A model generated the notes under the pieces. That model was not told the origin of the DNA, made no database searches, and saw only the letters and a program-made list of their open reading frames with translations. 64,000 bases of DNA from CAWEPK01 sp963835595 (lineage in GTDB: Bacteria; Desulfobacterota; Syntrophorhabdia; Syntrophorhabdales; WCHB1-27). This document shows, piece by piece, positions 56,533 through 64,000 of this stretch (its first letter is position 1; every line of letters starts with the position of its first letter). Where the stretch lies: NCBI GenBank assembly GCA_963835595.1, contig CAWIGL010000003.1, positions 62,001 through 126,000 of the forward strand, given 5' to 3'. A program made the position numbers and the translations under genes.

Positions 56533-57084
56533 TGTTTTCCTCCTCGGAATGTCCCGGTGCTTTTAGCGCCGTCTATGTTCGTGGTGGCGGGCATGGATGT
56601 GCCCCTTTACCGGCTGGGAGCCGTTTGACAGCCAACTTCTTAACCGCCGCCAACAACTATACTATAATGCACAGGCAATCATGACGCCATGTCCGGTCAA
56701 GCTGTTGTGCAGGCCCGCGCAGACAAAGATCGCGGCCCCCGACCACCGCCGGAAACGTATACAAAAGTGTCGATGGCGATACCCCTTCGACAGACAAAAA
56801 TGTCAGGCGGATACGAAGCCGAACGCCGGGAGGATGTTTGAGATAGGCGCTGCCAATCCCGAACACTGCGCGATAACCGCTTGAGGGGCCTGAGCTATTT
56901 TCGATGATAGGCGCCGTGACCGAGAAGCCGCCGCCCGGAGCATACTCTTTCTGTATGTGAGGACGCGCGGCTTTGAGGGACAGGCGCATGGCGCGAAAAG
57001 AGCCAGGCCCCATAGCTACACCCCCAAGGCTTCACCAATCCCTTCCGATCATGTATAATAGTGTAGAGGTCCATCAGGGTTTGT
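56533..57084. other. 552-base stretch without a gene
   Basis: I see no supported gene or RNA. An ACTATACTATAATGC segment near 56655-56670 is the only promoter-like sequence. The TIGR03960 gene begins directly after. Confidence 0.5.
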
Positions 57085-59418
57085 ATGCTTGTTTTTCCGA
57101 AAAGTATTGCTCGGCCCGCGCAGTATCTGGGCATAGAGCCTAACAGGGTCGTAAAGGCGCCGCGCAAAGGGGACGTGCGGTTCGCCCTGTGCTACCCCGA
57201 CGTGTACGAGATCGGCATGTCCTACCTCGGCTTTTTCCTGCTCTACGAGCTGCTCAACAACCTCGACGGCGTCTGGTGCGAGCGCTGCTTTGCGCCGTGG
57301 CGCGACATGGAGGAGCACCTGAAATCTACGGGCGCGCCCCTTTTTACGCTTGAGTCGCGGACGCCCCTTTCCCGGATGGATATCGTAGGCTTTTCAATGA
57401 CATACGAGCTGAACATGACAAACGTCCTCAACATGCTCGCCCTCTCGTCCATACCGGTCCGGGCGGACGAGCGAAGGGACGGTCCCCTCGTCATCGGCGG
57501 CGGTCCCCTCATGCTCAACCCCGCGCCTTTCGAGCGGTTCTTCGACCTCATCGTCGTAGGGGAGGCCGAAGGGGTATTGCCGGAGATCGTCCGCACAGTA
57601 AAGGGGCTTCGGGGGCAGCCCAGACAACGCGTGATCGAGGAGGTGGCCCGGCTCGACGGCGTCTACTCGCCGCTTTTCAAAAAGCCCGTCAGGAGGCTCT
57701 ACATAGAAGACCTGAACGCCTCTTACCACCCCGTCAGGCCGCCCATCCCGATTGTCGGGAGCGTCCACAACAGGCTGAATATCGAGATATCGAGGGGCTG
57801 CGGGAACGGGTGCAGGTTTTGCGTCGCAGGCTACGGGTACAGGCCGTACAGGGAGCGGACTCCGGGCAGGATAGGGGAGATCATAGAGCGGGCCCTCGCG
57901 GGCACGGGCTACGAGGAGATAAGCCTCCTCTCCCTGAGCGCGGGCGACTACAGCGCGCTTCCCGCCCTTATCGAGTACATAAGGCGCAACCACCCCAATG
58001 TCTCCGTTTCCCTCCCCTCGCTCAAGATAGGGAGCATCACCGAAGAGGAGATCGAGCTTCTGGCAAAGGGCGCAAGGGGCGGCTTCACCTTCGCCCTTGA
58101 GACGTCGACGGCGGATCTGCGCGACAGACTGAACAAGAACATCGACGTGGACCTTCTGACGGACCGCCTTCCGCTTTTGAGACGGCACGGGTGGAGGAAG
58201 GTCAAGCTCTATTTCATGATCGGTTTTCCCTGGGAACGTGAAGAGGACCTTACGGCGGTGCGCGACCTCATCAGGCCCTTCATCAAGAACGGCATCGAGG
58301 TCAACCTGTCCGTCTCTCCCTTTACGCCGAAGCCCCACACGCCCTTCCAGTGGCTCCCTATGGACGGCGAGGACGCCCTGCGCGAGAAGGCGCAGATCGT
58401 CAGAAAGGCCGCCTCCGGCAGGGGCGTGAAGATAAAGGTGAGTGACGTAAAGACTGCCCTGGTGGAGGCGCTCATCTCGCGCGGAGACGGAAGGCTCGCC
58501 CCTCTTTTCGAGGAGCTCCACGGGAAAGGCGTGCGCCTGGAGGCGTGGACCGAATGCTTCGACCCGTCACTTTACGACGAGTGGCTGGCGGAAAGGGACG
58601 GCCTTGGGGCGGCGCTCCTCGGCGCGAGGGAGACCGACCGGGAGCTTCCCTGGGACTTCGTCTCGACGGGCGTCGAGAAGTCTTTCCTGCTGCAAGAGCT
58701 TGAGGCGGCGCAGGCCGGCGTCAAGACGGCCGACTGCTATTCTTCCTGCGCGGGCTGCGGCCTCGGCTGCGCTGGCGGGAAGGCCGTCGCGGGGGTCCGC
58801 CAAACGGCCGCAATGGAAGCGTCGCCGGCTGCACCGGCTGAGACGACGGCGGCCGAAGACGGCGCTCCGACCGCCCCCCCTTCCTTCAGGACCGTCGCGA
58901 TCAGGTACGCGAAGCGCGGCGAGGCGCGCTACATCGGCCACCTGGACACCGTCGATATACTGTTGAGGGCGATCCGCTCTGCCGGAGTATCGCTGCGCAT
59001 GCACGGCAAATACCATCCGAAGCCGAGGGTCTCCCTGTCCGCCGCCCTGCCCGTCGGCATCGAATCGACCTGCGAATGGATCGAGATAGAGGCGGAAGGG
59101 CCGGCGGCGGCGGATTCGGACGGCACGCTCGCGGCCCGCATCAACGCGCGCCTTCCCGCGGGCATGAGGGTCATGGCCGCAACGCCCGGACCCATGAACG
59201 GCCTTGCCGCAGACTGCGGCTACCTCCTGGTCGGCAAAAAGGGCCTCGACGGGGAAGTGGTCCGGGTGAAAGACGGCGCAGAAAAGGCGTTCTACCGGTC
59301 TGTCGCGGGCGCCCGCATCAAGGATATGTGGCTTTCCGGCGATTTCATACGGATAGTGAAGGCGGAGAACAGGAGAATCGATGGCATCCGAGCTTATCAT
59401 CAACTCGACGTTCAGTGA
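57085..59418 (+). CDS. TIGR03960 radical SAM protein fused to TIGR03936 (DUF2344) domain
   Basis: 777 residues, intact. The N-terminal part is B12-binding-like (RFALCYPDVYEIGMSYLGF), then the radical SAM core with RGCGNGCRFCVAGYGYRPY, the TIGR03960 signature. A Cys-rich linker, DCYSSCAGCGLGCAGG, precedes the C-terminal DUF2344 domain: AIRYAKRGEARYIGHLDTVDIL. The pair is conserved next to RNase E/G genes in this group of bacteria and is suspected to modify RNA or a ribosomal partner. The next gene, rng, overlaps by 38 bases. Confidence 0.9.
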   Translation: MLVFPKSIARPAQYLGIEPNRVVKAPRKGDVRFALCYPDVYEIGMSYLGFFLLYELLNNLDGVWCERCFAPWRDMEEHLKSTGAPLFTLESRTPLSRMDIVGFSMTYELNMTNVLNMLALSSIPVRADERRDGPLVIGGGPLMLNPAPFERFFDLIVVGEAEGVLPEIVRTVKGLRGQPRQRVIEEVARLDGVYSPLFKKPVRRLYIEDLNASYHPVRPPIPIVGSVHNRLNIEISRGCGNGCRFCVAGYGYRPYRERTPGRIGEIIERALAGTGYEEISLLSLSAGDYSALPALIEYIRRNHPNVSVSLPSLKIGSITEEEIELLAKGARGGFTFALETSTADLRDRLNKNIDVDLLTDRLPLLRRHGWRKVKLYFMIGFPWEREEDLTAVRDLIRPFIKNGIEVNLSVSPFTPKPHTPFQWLPMDGEDALREKAQIVRKAASGRGVKIKVSDVKTALVEALISRGDGRLAPLFEELHGKGVRLEAWTECFDPSLYDEWLAERDGLGAALLGARETDRELPWDFVSTGVEKSFLLQELEAAQAGVKTADCYSSCAGCGLGCAGGKAVAGVRQTAAMEASPAAPAETTAAEDGAPTAPPSFRTVAIRYAKRGEARYIGHLDTVDILLRAIRSAGVSLRMHGKYHPKPRVSLSAALPVGIESTCEWIEIEAEGPAAADSDGTLAARINARLPAGMRVMAATPGPMNGLAADCGYLLVGKKGLDGEVVRVKDGAEKAFYRSVAGARIKDMWLSGDFIRIVKAENRRIDGIRAYHQLDVQ

Positions 59419-60863
59419 GATCAGGGTCGCCTTTTTGGAGAACGGCGTCCTCACCGAGTTCTTCGTGGAGTGGAAGAACGAGAGGAGCATCGTCGGCAAC
59501 ATCTACAAGGGCAGGGTGGTCAGGATACTGCCGGGCATGGACGCGGCCTTTGTCGATATCGGCCTCGAAAAATCGGCCTTCCTCTACGTGGGCGACATCG
59601 TCGCCGACATGACGATGTTCGAGGAGTTCGAGGAGACGGGCGCGGCCCTCGCCGTGAGCGAGCGCATCGAAGGGGTGCTGGAGGAGGGCCAGGAGATCAT
59701 AGTGCAGGTATCGAGGGAGCCCATCGGCCAGAAGGGCACAAGGGCGACGTCGCGGATCACCCTTCCGGGGAGGCTCCTCGTCCTCATGTCGGCAAGCGAG
59801 CATATCGGCGTCTCCCGCAGGATAGAGGACGACGACGAGCGCAAGAGGCTTACGTCTATTCTCAAGGCCATAGCGCCGAAGGGCTTTGGCCTCATCGCGA
59901 GGACCGCCTGCGAGGGCAAGAGGGAGGACGAGCTCAAGGCCGACCTCGACTTCCTCCTGCGCATGTGGCAGGGCATACAGGACAAGGCGAAACAGGCGAA
60001 GGCGCCCGCGCTGCTCCACCGGGACCTGCGGCTCATCTTCCGCGTCATAAGGGACCTCCACGCCCACGGCCTCAAGCGGATCATCGTGGACGACCCCGCG
60101 CTCTACAAGCGGATCGAGGAATTCGTGAAGGAGTATCTCCCGGAGGACCGCAGCGAGATTGAGTCTCTTCGACGAAAAGGAAGACATATTCGACTTCTAC
60201 CGGGTAGAGGTCGATATCTCCAAGCTGACGCAGAAGAAAATCTGGCTGAAGTCCGGCGGCTACATCGTCTTCGATTACACGGAGGCCCTTAGCGTGATCG
60301 ACGTCAACACGGGGCGCTACCTCGGCAGGAGAGGGCTTGAGGATACGATCCTACGGACGAACCTGGAAGCGGTCAAGGAGATAGCCTACCAGATACGCCT
60401 GCGGAACATGGGCGGCATCATCGTCGTCGATTTCATCGACATGGAGCTGAAGGATTCGCGGGAGACCGTATTCAAAGCGCTCCTAGACGCGCTGAAAAAA
60501 GACAGGATAAAGACGTTCGCCTACCCGATCAGCGAGCTGGGGCTTGTCCAGTTGACCAGGAAAAGGACGAGGGAGAACGTCGTGACGATGCTGACCGAGC
60601 CTTGCGCCGTCTGCGAGGGCTCGGGCTACGTAAAGTCGAGGTACACGGTCTGCTACGAGGTGCTGAGGAGGCTGCGCGTCCTGTGCAGGAGGGGCGAGGG
60701 GAGGCGCTTCGACGTTTTCCTTGCGCCGGAGGTGGCGCGCCTGCTCGTAGAGGAGGAGAAAGGCTCGCTCGAATACCTGGAGAACAGCTTCGGCGTCAAG
60801 ATCAACGTCGTCGCCAGGTCGATGCCGGCTGCGGAGAGCTTCGAGATAAAGGCCGTGGCGTAG
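59381..60863 (+). CDS. rng: Ribonuclease G/E family
   Basis: Endonuclease for rRNA/mRNA maturation. The S1 domain is YKGRVVRILPGMDAAFVDIGLEKSAFLY, and the catalytic part has VIDVNTGRYLGRRGLEDTI, GIIVVDFIDMEL and the zinc-link Cys pair in TEPCAVCEGSGYV. One inserted base near 60158, at GAGATTGAGTC, shifts the frame before SLFDEKEDIFDFYR. Corrected length is about 493 residues, usual for RNase G. The start ATG 59381 has GGAGAATC before it and overlaps the radical SAM gene. Confidence 0.93.
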
Positions 60864-60975
60864 ATTTGCGGAAGGACAGGGGAGCAAGGGGACGAAAGAA
60901 AAAAGGCCCTTTTAGGCCGCGAGCGAGGGGCGACGCGGCCGGCTTGAGGGCACACCGGAAGGGGACGTTAAAGAC

Positions 60976-61818
60976 GTGGCCGACGAGCGCGTGCTGCTAT
61001 CGCCTGCAAAAGTGAACCTCTGCCTCAAGGTAGTGGGGAAGAGGCCGGACGGCTACCACGACCTCGTGAGCGTCGTCGATGTCATCTCTTTGTACGATGT
61101 CCTGCGCGTCAGGGCAGGCGAGGACGGGGAGGTCACGGTAAGGGACGACCGGGGTCTGCTCCCGGGCGGGCAGGCCAACACGATCTACAGGGCGATCATG
61201 CTCCTTAAGGAACGATGCGGCAGGCCCGACGGGGTCTCCGTGGAGGTTGAGAAGCATATCCCCCTCGGAAGCGGCCTTGGGGGGGGCAGCGGGAACGCGG
61301 CGACGGTGATGAAAGACCTTGCCCGCGCCTGGGGACTCTCCCTGACGCCCGGGGAGCTTTCAGGGCTGGGCAGGCAGGTGGGGGCCGACGTGCCCCTCTT
61401 CATGTACGGAAAATCGTGCATCATGCGGGGTGTCGGGGAGCGCATAACGCCCATAGAATTGCCGAAAATCTGGTACGTGGTGGTCTACCCCGGGGTGGCG
61501 ATAAGCACGGCCGAGGTATACCGGGGATTAAGAATCGTGTTGACAAAAGGGGAAAATGACGTTACATTTTCGGGGAAATTCTCACAAGTTGCCGACGTTG
61601 CGGATATACTGGAGAATGACCTGGAAGCGGTTGCAATCTCCATATGTCCTGAAATAAAGACAATTAAGGAGCAGCTTAGGGGGAGCGGCGCACTCGGCTC
61701 GCTTATGAGCGGGAGCGGGTCTGCCGTTTTTGGGGTCTTCGAGGACGAAAGAGGTGCTCGGAAGGCTTCAGAGGAGGTGGGAGGTCTAGGCAGTGTCTTC
61801 ATAGCTCACAGTGTTTAG
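60976..61818 (+). CDS. ispE: 4-diphosphocytidyl-2-C-methyl-D-erythritol kinase
   Basis: GHMP kinase of the non-mevalonate isoprenoid pathway. 280 residues from GTG 60976. It has the substrate loop SPAKVNLCLKVVGKRPDGYHDL, ATP loop HIPLGSGLGGGSGNAATVM, and the third motif SLMSGSGSAVFGVF. Usual length. It is followed by spoVG and prs on the same strand, the order seen in many relatives. Confidence 0.95.
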   Translation: MADERVLLSPAKVNLCLKVVGKRPDGYHDLVSVVDVISLYDVLRVRAGEDGEVTVRDDRGLLPGGQANTIYRAIMLLKERCGRPDGVSVEVEKHIPLGSGLGGGSGNAATVMKDLARAWGLSLTPGELSGLGRQVGADVPLFMYGKSCIMRGVGERITPIELPKIWYVVVYPGVAISTAEVYRGLRIVLTKGENDVTFSGKFSQVADVADILENDLEAVAISICPEIKTIKEQLRGSGALGSLMSGSGSAVFGVFEDERGARKASEEVGGLGSVFIAHSV

Positions 61819-61830
61819 GAGGAGGCGGAT

Positions 61831-62097
61831 ATGGAAATCACCGATGTGAAGATCTACCCGGTCAGTGAGAAGAAGGTGAAGGCGTATGCATCTGTTATAT
61901 TCGATGAATGTTTCATTATCAGAGACCTCAAAGTGATCGATGGGGACAGCAAGCTTTTCGTGGCCATGCCTAGTAAGAAGATGAAAGACGGCTCTTACAG
62001 GGACACGGTGCATCCCCTGAACAGCCAGACCCGGCAGAGGATCGAGGCGACAGTGCTCAACGCGTATGAGAGGGAAATAGGAAAGATCCTCGTGTGA
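61831..62097 (+). CDS. spoVG: SpoVG family RNA/DNA-binding regulator
   Basis: 88 residues, intact: MEITDVKIYPVSEKKVKAYASV, FDECFIIRDLKVIDG and LFVAMPSKKMKDGSYRDTVHPLNSQTRQRIE (in pieces). These are the defining SpoVG motifs. The name comes from Bacillus sporulation, but the protein is common in non-spore-formers, where it binds nucleic acid. Start ATG 61831 behind GGAGG. It is 12 bases after ispE. The 278 bases to prs hold no gene. Confidence 0.95.
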   Translation: MEITDVKIYPVSEKKVKAYASVIFDECFIIRDLKVIDGDSKLFVAMPSKKMKDGSYRDTVHPLNSQTRQRIEATVLNAYEREIGKILV

Positions 62098-62375
62098 CAG
62101 GGGCGAAGACAAAGGACGGCGGAAGCGGCCCCGGCAGGGGCCGTGCGACGGGAGAGATAAAGGGAAAAAGCGATCCGTCGTTGGGGCGCCGAACGCCTGG
62201 AATTGAAATGAGCCGCTCCTTGCTGCGACGGAAAAGGCGGTCTTAAGACAAACAGGCGATTATTGCGGGACGGTTTCAAGGGGCAGGACTTCGGGAATCC
62301 CCATTTTAGAGGCGCGGATTCTCTCATCTCCTGCGCCCTTGTTGCGATAGGCTTTTGTGAGGAGGATGGGCTAAA

Positions 62376-63317
62376 GTGAACAAGTTGAGGATATTCACCG
62401 GCAGGGCAAACAGCGAGCTTTCGCAAAGGATATGCGCGTACCTCGAAATCGAGCTGGGAAGGGCGAGCGTAGCGACGTTCAGCGACGGCGAGATCCAGGT
62501 GGAGATCGAGGAGTCGGTGAGGGGTATGGACGTCTTTTTGATCCAGCCCACCTGCCCGCCGGTCAACGAGAACATCATGGAGCTGCTCGTCATGATCGAC
62601 GCGCTCAAGCGCGCGTCGGTGGCGCGCATAAACGTCGTCATCCCCTACTACGGCTATGGTAGGCAGGACAGGAAGGTGGCGCCGAGGGCGCCCATCTCCG
62701 CCAGGCTCGTGGCAGACCTGATAGAGGTGGCCGGCGCCACGAGGGTGCTCGCAATGGACCTCCACGTGGGCCAGATACAGGGCTTTTTCAACATACCCGT
62801 CGACCACCTGTACGCGATGCCCGTTCAGCTCGATTACCTCTCCGGCATCGACGACAACATGGTCATCGTCTCCCCGGACGCGGGCGGCGTCGAGAGGGCG
62901 CGGGAGTTCGCCAAGCGCATGAGGGAGGACACGTCGATCGCGATCATCGACAAGCGGAGAGAAAAGGCCAACGTTTCCAAGGTGATGCATATCGTCGGCG
63001 ACGTCAAGGGGAAGGTGGCCATCCTGCTCGACGACATGATCGACACAGGGGGCACGATAGTCCAGTCCGCCGAGGCCCTGATAAGGGACGGCGCGGTCCG
63101 GGTATATGCCTGCTGCACCCACGCGGTGCTCTCCGGCGCCGCAGTAGAGAGGCTCAATAAATCGCCCATATACGAGCTCGTGATAACGAATACGATCCCG
63201 CTGCGGGAGAAGGCGAAGCTCCTGGAGAAGGTAAGGGTTCTCGACGTTTCGCCCATCCTGGCGGAGGCCATCAGGCGCATCCACAACGACGCGTCGGTGA
63301 GCTCGCTGTTCGTATAA
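62376..63317 (+). CDS. prs: Ribose-phosphate pyrophosphokinase
   Basis: Makes PRPP from ribose-5-phosphate and ATP. 313 residues from GTG 62376 with GAGGAGGATG before it. Motifs: FSDGEIQVEIEESVRG, the flexible loop YGRQDRKVAPRAPISARLVADL, and the PRPP loop LLDDMIDTGGTIVQSAE. Complete and of usual length. It lies before rplY with 22 bases between, an arrangement widespread in bacteria. Confidence 0.96.
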   Translation: MNKLRIFTGRANSELSQRICAYLEIELGRASVATFSDGEIQVEIEESVRGMDVFLIQPTCPPVNENIMELLVMIDALKRASVARINVVIPYYGYGRQDRKVAPRAPISARLVADLIEVAGATRVLAMDLHVGQIQGFFNIPVDHLYAMPVQLDYLSGIDDNMVIVSPDAGGVERAREFAKRMREDTSIAIIDKRREKANVSKVMHIVGDVKGKVAILLDDMIDTGGTIVQSAEALIRDGAVRVYACCTHAVLSGAAVERLNKSPIYELVITNTIPLREKAKLLEKVRVLDVSPILAEAIRRIHNDASVSSLFV

Positions 63318-63339
63318 TGTAAGAAGGAGGTTTCGCATC

Positions 63340-63978
63340 ATGGAAGAAATACGCATACAGGCTGAGGTAAGGAATGGTAGAGGGAAGGGACGGGCGCGCA
63401 AGCTGAGGAAGGCGGGCGTCATCCCCGCCGTCGTCTACGGCAGGGACGTAGAGCCTCTCGCCCTTTCCATCTCATCGAAGGACTGGAGGCGGCTTGAGGC
63501 GCACGCCCGGAGCAACGCGGTCATCAAGATGGCGGTGAAAGGCGTGGAAGGCGGCGCGGAAAGGCCGGTGATGATAAAGAGCGTCCAGAAGCAGCCGGTA
63601 GACCACACGGTCCTCCACGTGGACTTTCTCCAGGTGTCGATGGAGAGGGTCGTCCAGGTCGAGGTGCCCATCCGCCTGACGGGCGATCCGGTCGGCCTCG
63701 TGAAGGGCGGCGTGATCGAGCAGCACCTGCGGGCGGTGATGGTCGAGAGCCTTCCCGGCCAGATACCGGAAAAGATCGACATAGACATATCGAACCTCGA
63801 CATCGGCGACTCGATTCACATACGCGAGATTTCCCTGCCGGGCATAAAGCTCCTCGACCACCCCGACGTGGCCGTTGTCGGCCTCACCCCGCCGGAGAAG
63901 GAAGAGGCGCCGGCGCCGGCGGCTGCGGCTGCGCCCGCCGAGGGAGAAGAGGCCGCTGCTGCGCCCAAGGAGGAATGA
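63340..63978 (+). CDS. rplY: Large-subunit ribosomal protein L25 (CTC form)
   Basis: 212 residues, ATG 63340 behind AAGGAGG. The 5S rRNA-binding N-terminal domain shows KGRARKLRKAGVIPAVVYG and DHTVLHVDFLQV, and the CTC-type C-terminal domain LPGQIPEKIDIDISNLDIGDSIHIREISLPGIKLL (in pieces). The Ala/Pro/Glu-rich tail is typical of this form. The gene ends 22 bases before the window edge; pth may follow, but is outside. Confidence 0.95.
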   Translation: MEEIRIQAEVRNGRGKGRARKLRKAGVIPAVVYGRDVEPLALSISSKDWRRLEAHARSNAVIKMAVKGVEGGAERPVMIKSVQKQPVDHTVLHVDFLQVSMERVVQVEVPIRLTGDPVGLVKGGVIEQHLRAVMVESLPGQIPEKIDIDISNLDIGDSIHIREISLPGIKLLDHPDVAVVGLTPPEKEEAPAPAAAAAPAEGEEAAAAPKEE

Positions 63979-64000
63979 CATTTTTTGTTCCTCATTTGCG

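Overview
This 64 kb, mostly GC-rich window comes from a Gram-negative bacterium. An outer membrane is shown by a PagL-like lipid A deacylase, a MlaE/F/D lipid-transport operon with its lipoprotein, and a WaaP-type sugar kinase. The gene set (RpoH-like sigma factor, fused TIGR03960/TIGR03936 radical SAM protein beside RNase G, then ispE-spoVG-prs-rplY, an EndoQ-type PHP protein, fused CobA-HemD, Pat-type acetyltransferase) fits Desulfobacterota/'Deltaproteobacteria' best. That placement is inferred from gene content, not from an alignment.

Layout. 0-1.3 kb: end of a hicA-hicB module, then a complete tryptophan-type attenuator in front of a 58-residue ORF with no trp genes nearby. 1.3-5.8 kb: dnaK-lon. 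5.8-9.4 kb: two divergent histidine kinases. 9.4-13.4 kb: Pat acetyltransferase and CobA-HemD. 13.6-18.0 kb: PagL, DUF2147, a CobD/HisC-like protein without the PLP lysine, a radical SAM protein and a sigma factor. 18.3-21.8 kb: GH108 muramidase, QueG-like Fe-S protein, Fe/Mn superoxide dismutase, deoxyribosyltransferase-like and Smr proteins. 22-26.5 kb: accessory island of repeat-bounded cassettes (relBE, HTH-nucleotidyltransferase, two unknown genes). 26.6-31 kb: CMD protein, five-domain S1 protein, nitroreductase, aldehyde dehydrogenase. 31-34 kb: tumE-tumA-phd and small unknown genes. 34.4-44 kb: htpG, flavin disulfide oxidoreductase, acyl-CoA ligase, RNase III, radical SAM protein, tandem kinase, EndoQ. 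44-46.5 kb: Fic island and a RelE/XRE pair. 46.5-51 kb: EcsC-like protein and the Mla operon. 51-57 kb: lytic transglycosylase, small secreted proteins, MFS transporter, tRNA-Pro, and a Tat-exported protein interrupted by UGA. 57-64 kb: radical SAM/DUF2344, rng, ispE, spoVG, prs, rplY.

Many conserved genes carry single-base frame breaks, and tracing the frames shows that these are overwhelmingly +1 insertions. They look like sequencing or assembly error rather than gene decay, so these genes are annotated at full length. Dispersed palindromic repeats of at least three families lie between genes. One family keeps its hairpin through compensating changes in two 68-bp copies 49 kb apart. Toxin-antitoxin-type modules are numerous (hicAB, relBE, HTH-MNT, tumEA-phd, fic, RelE/XRE).

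The best candidates for new biology are the orphan trp attenuator, the repeat-bounded cassette row at 22-25.7 kb with its two unrecognised membrane-linked genes, the covarying 68-bp repeat, and the UGA-containing Tat protein with a SECIS-like hairpin.
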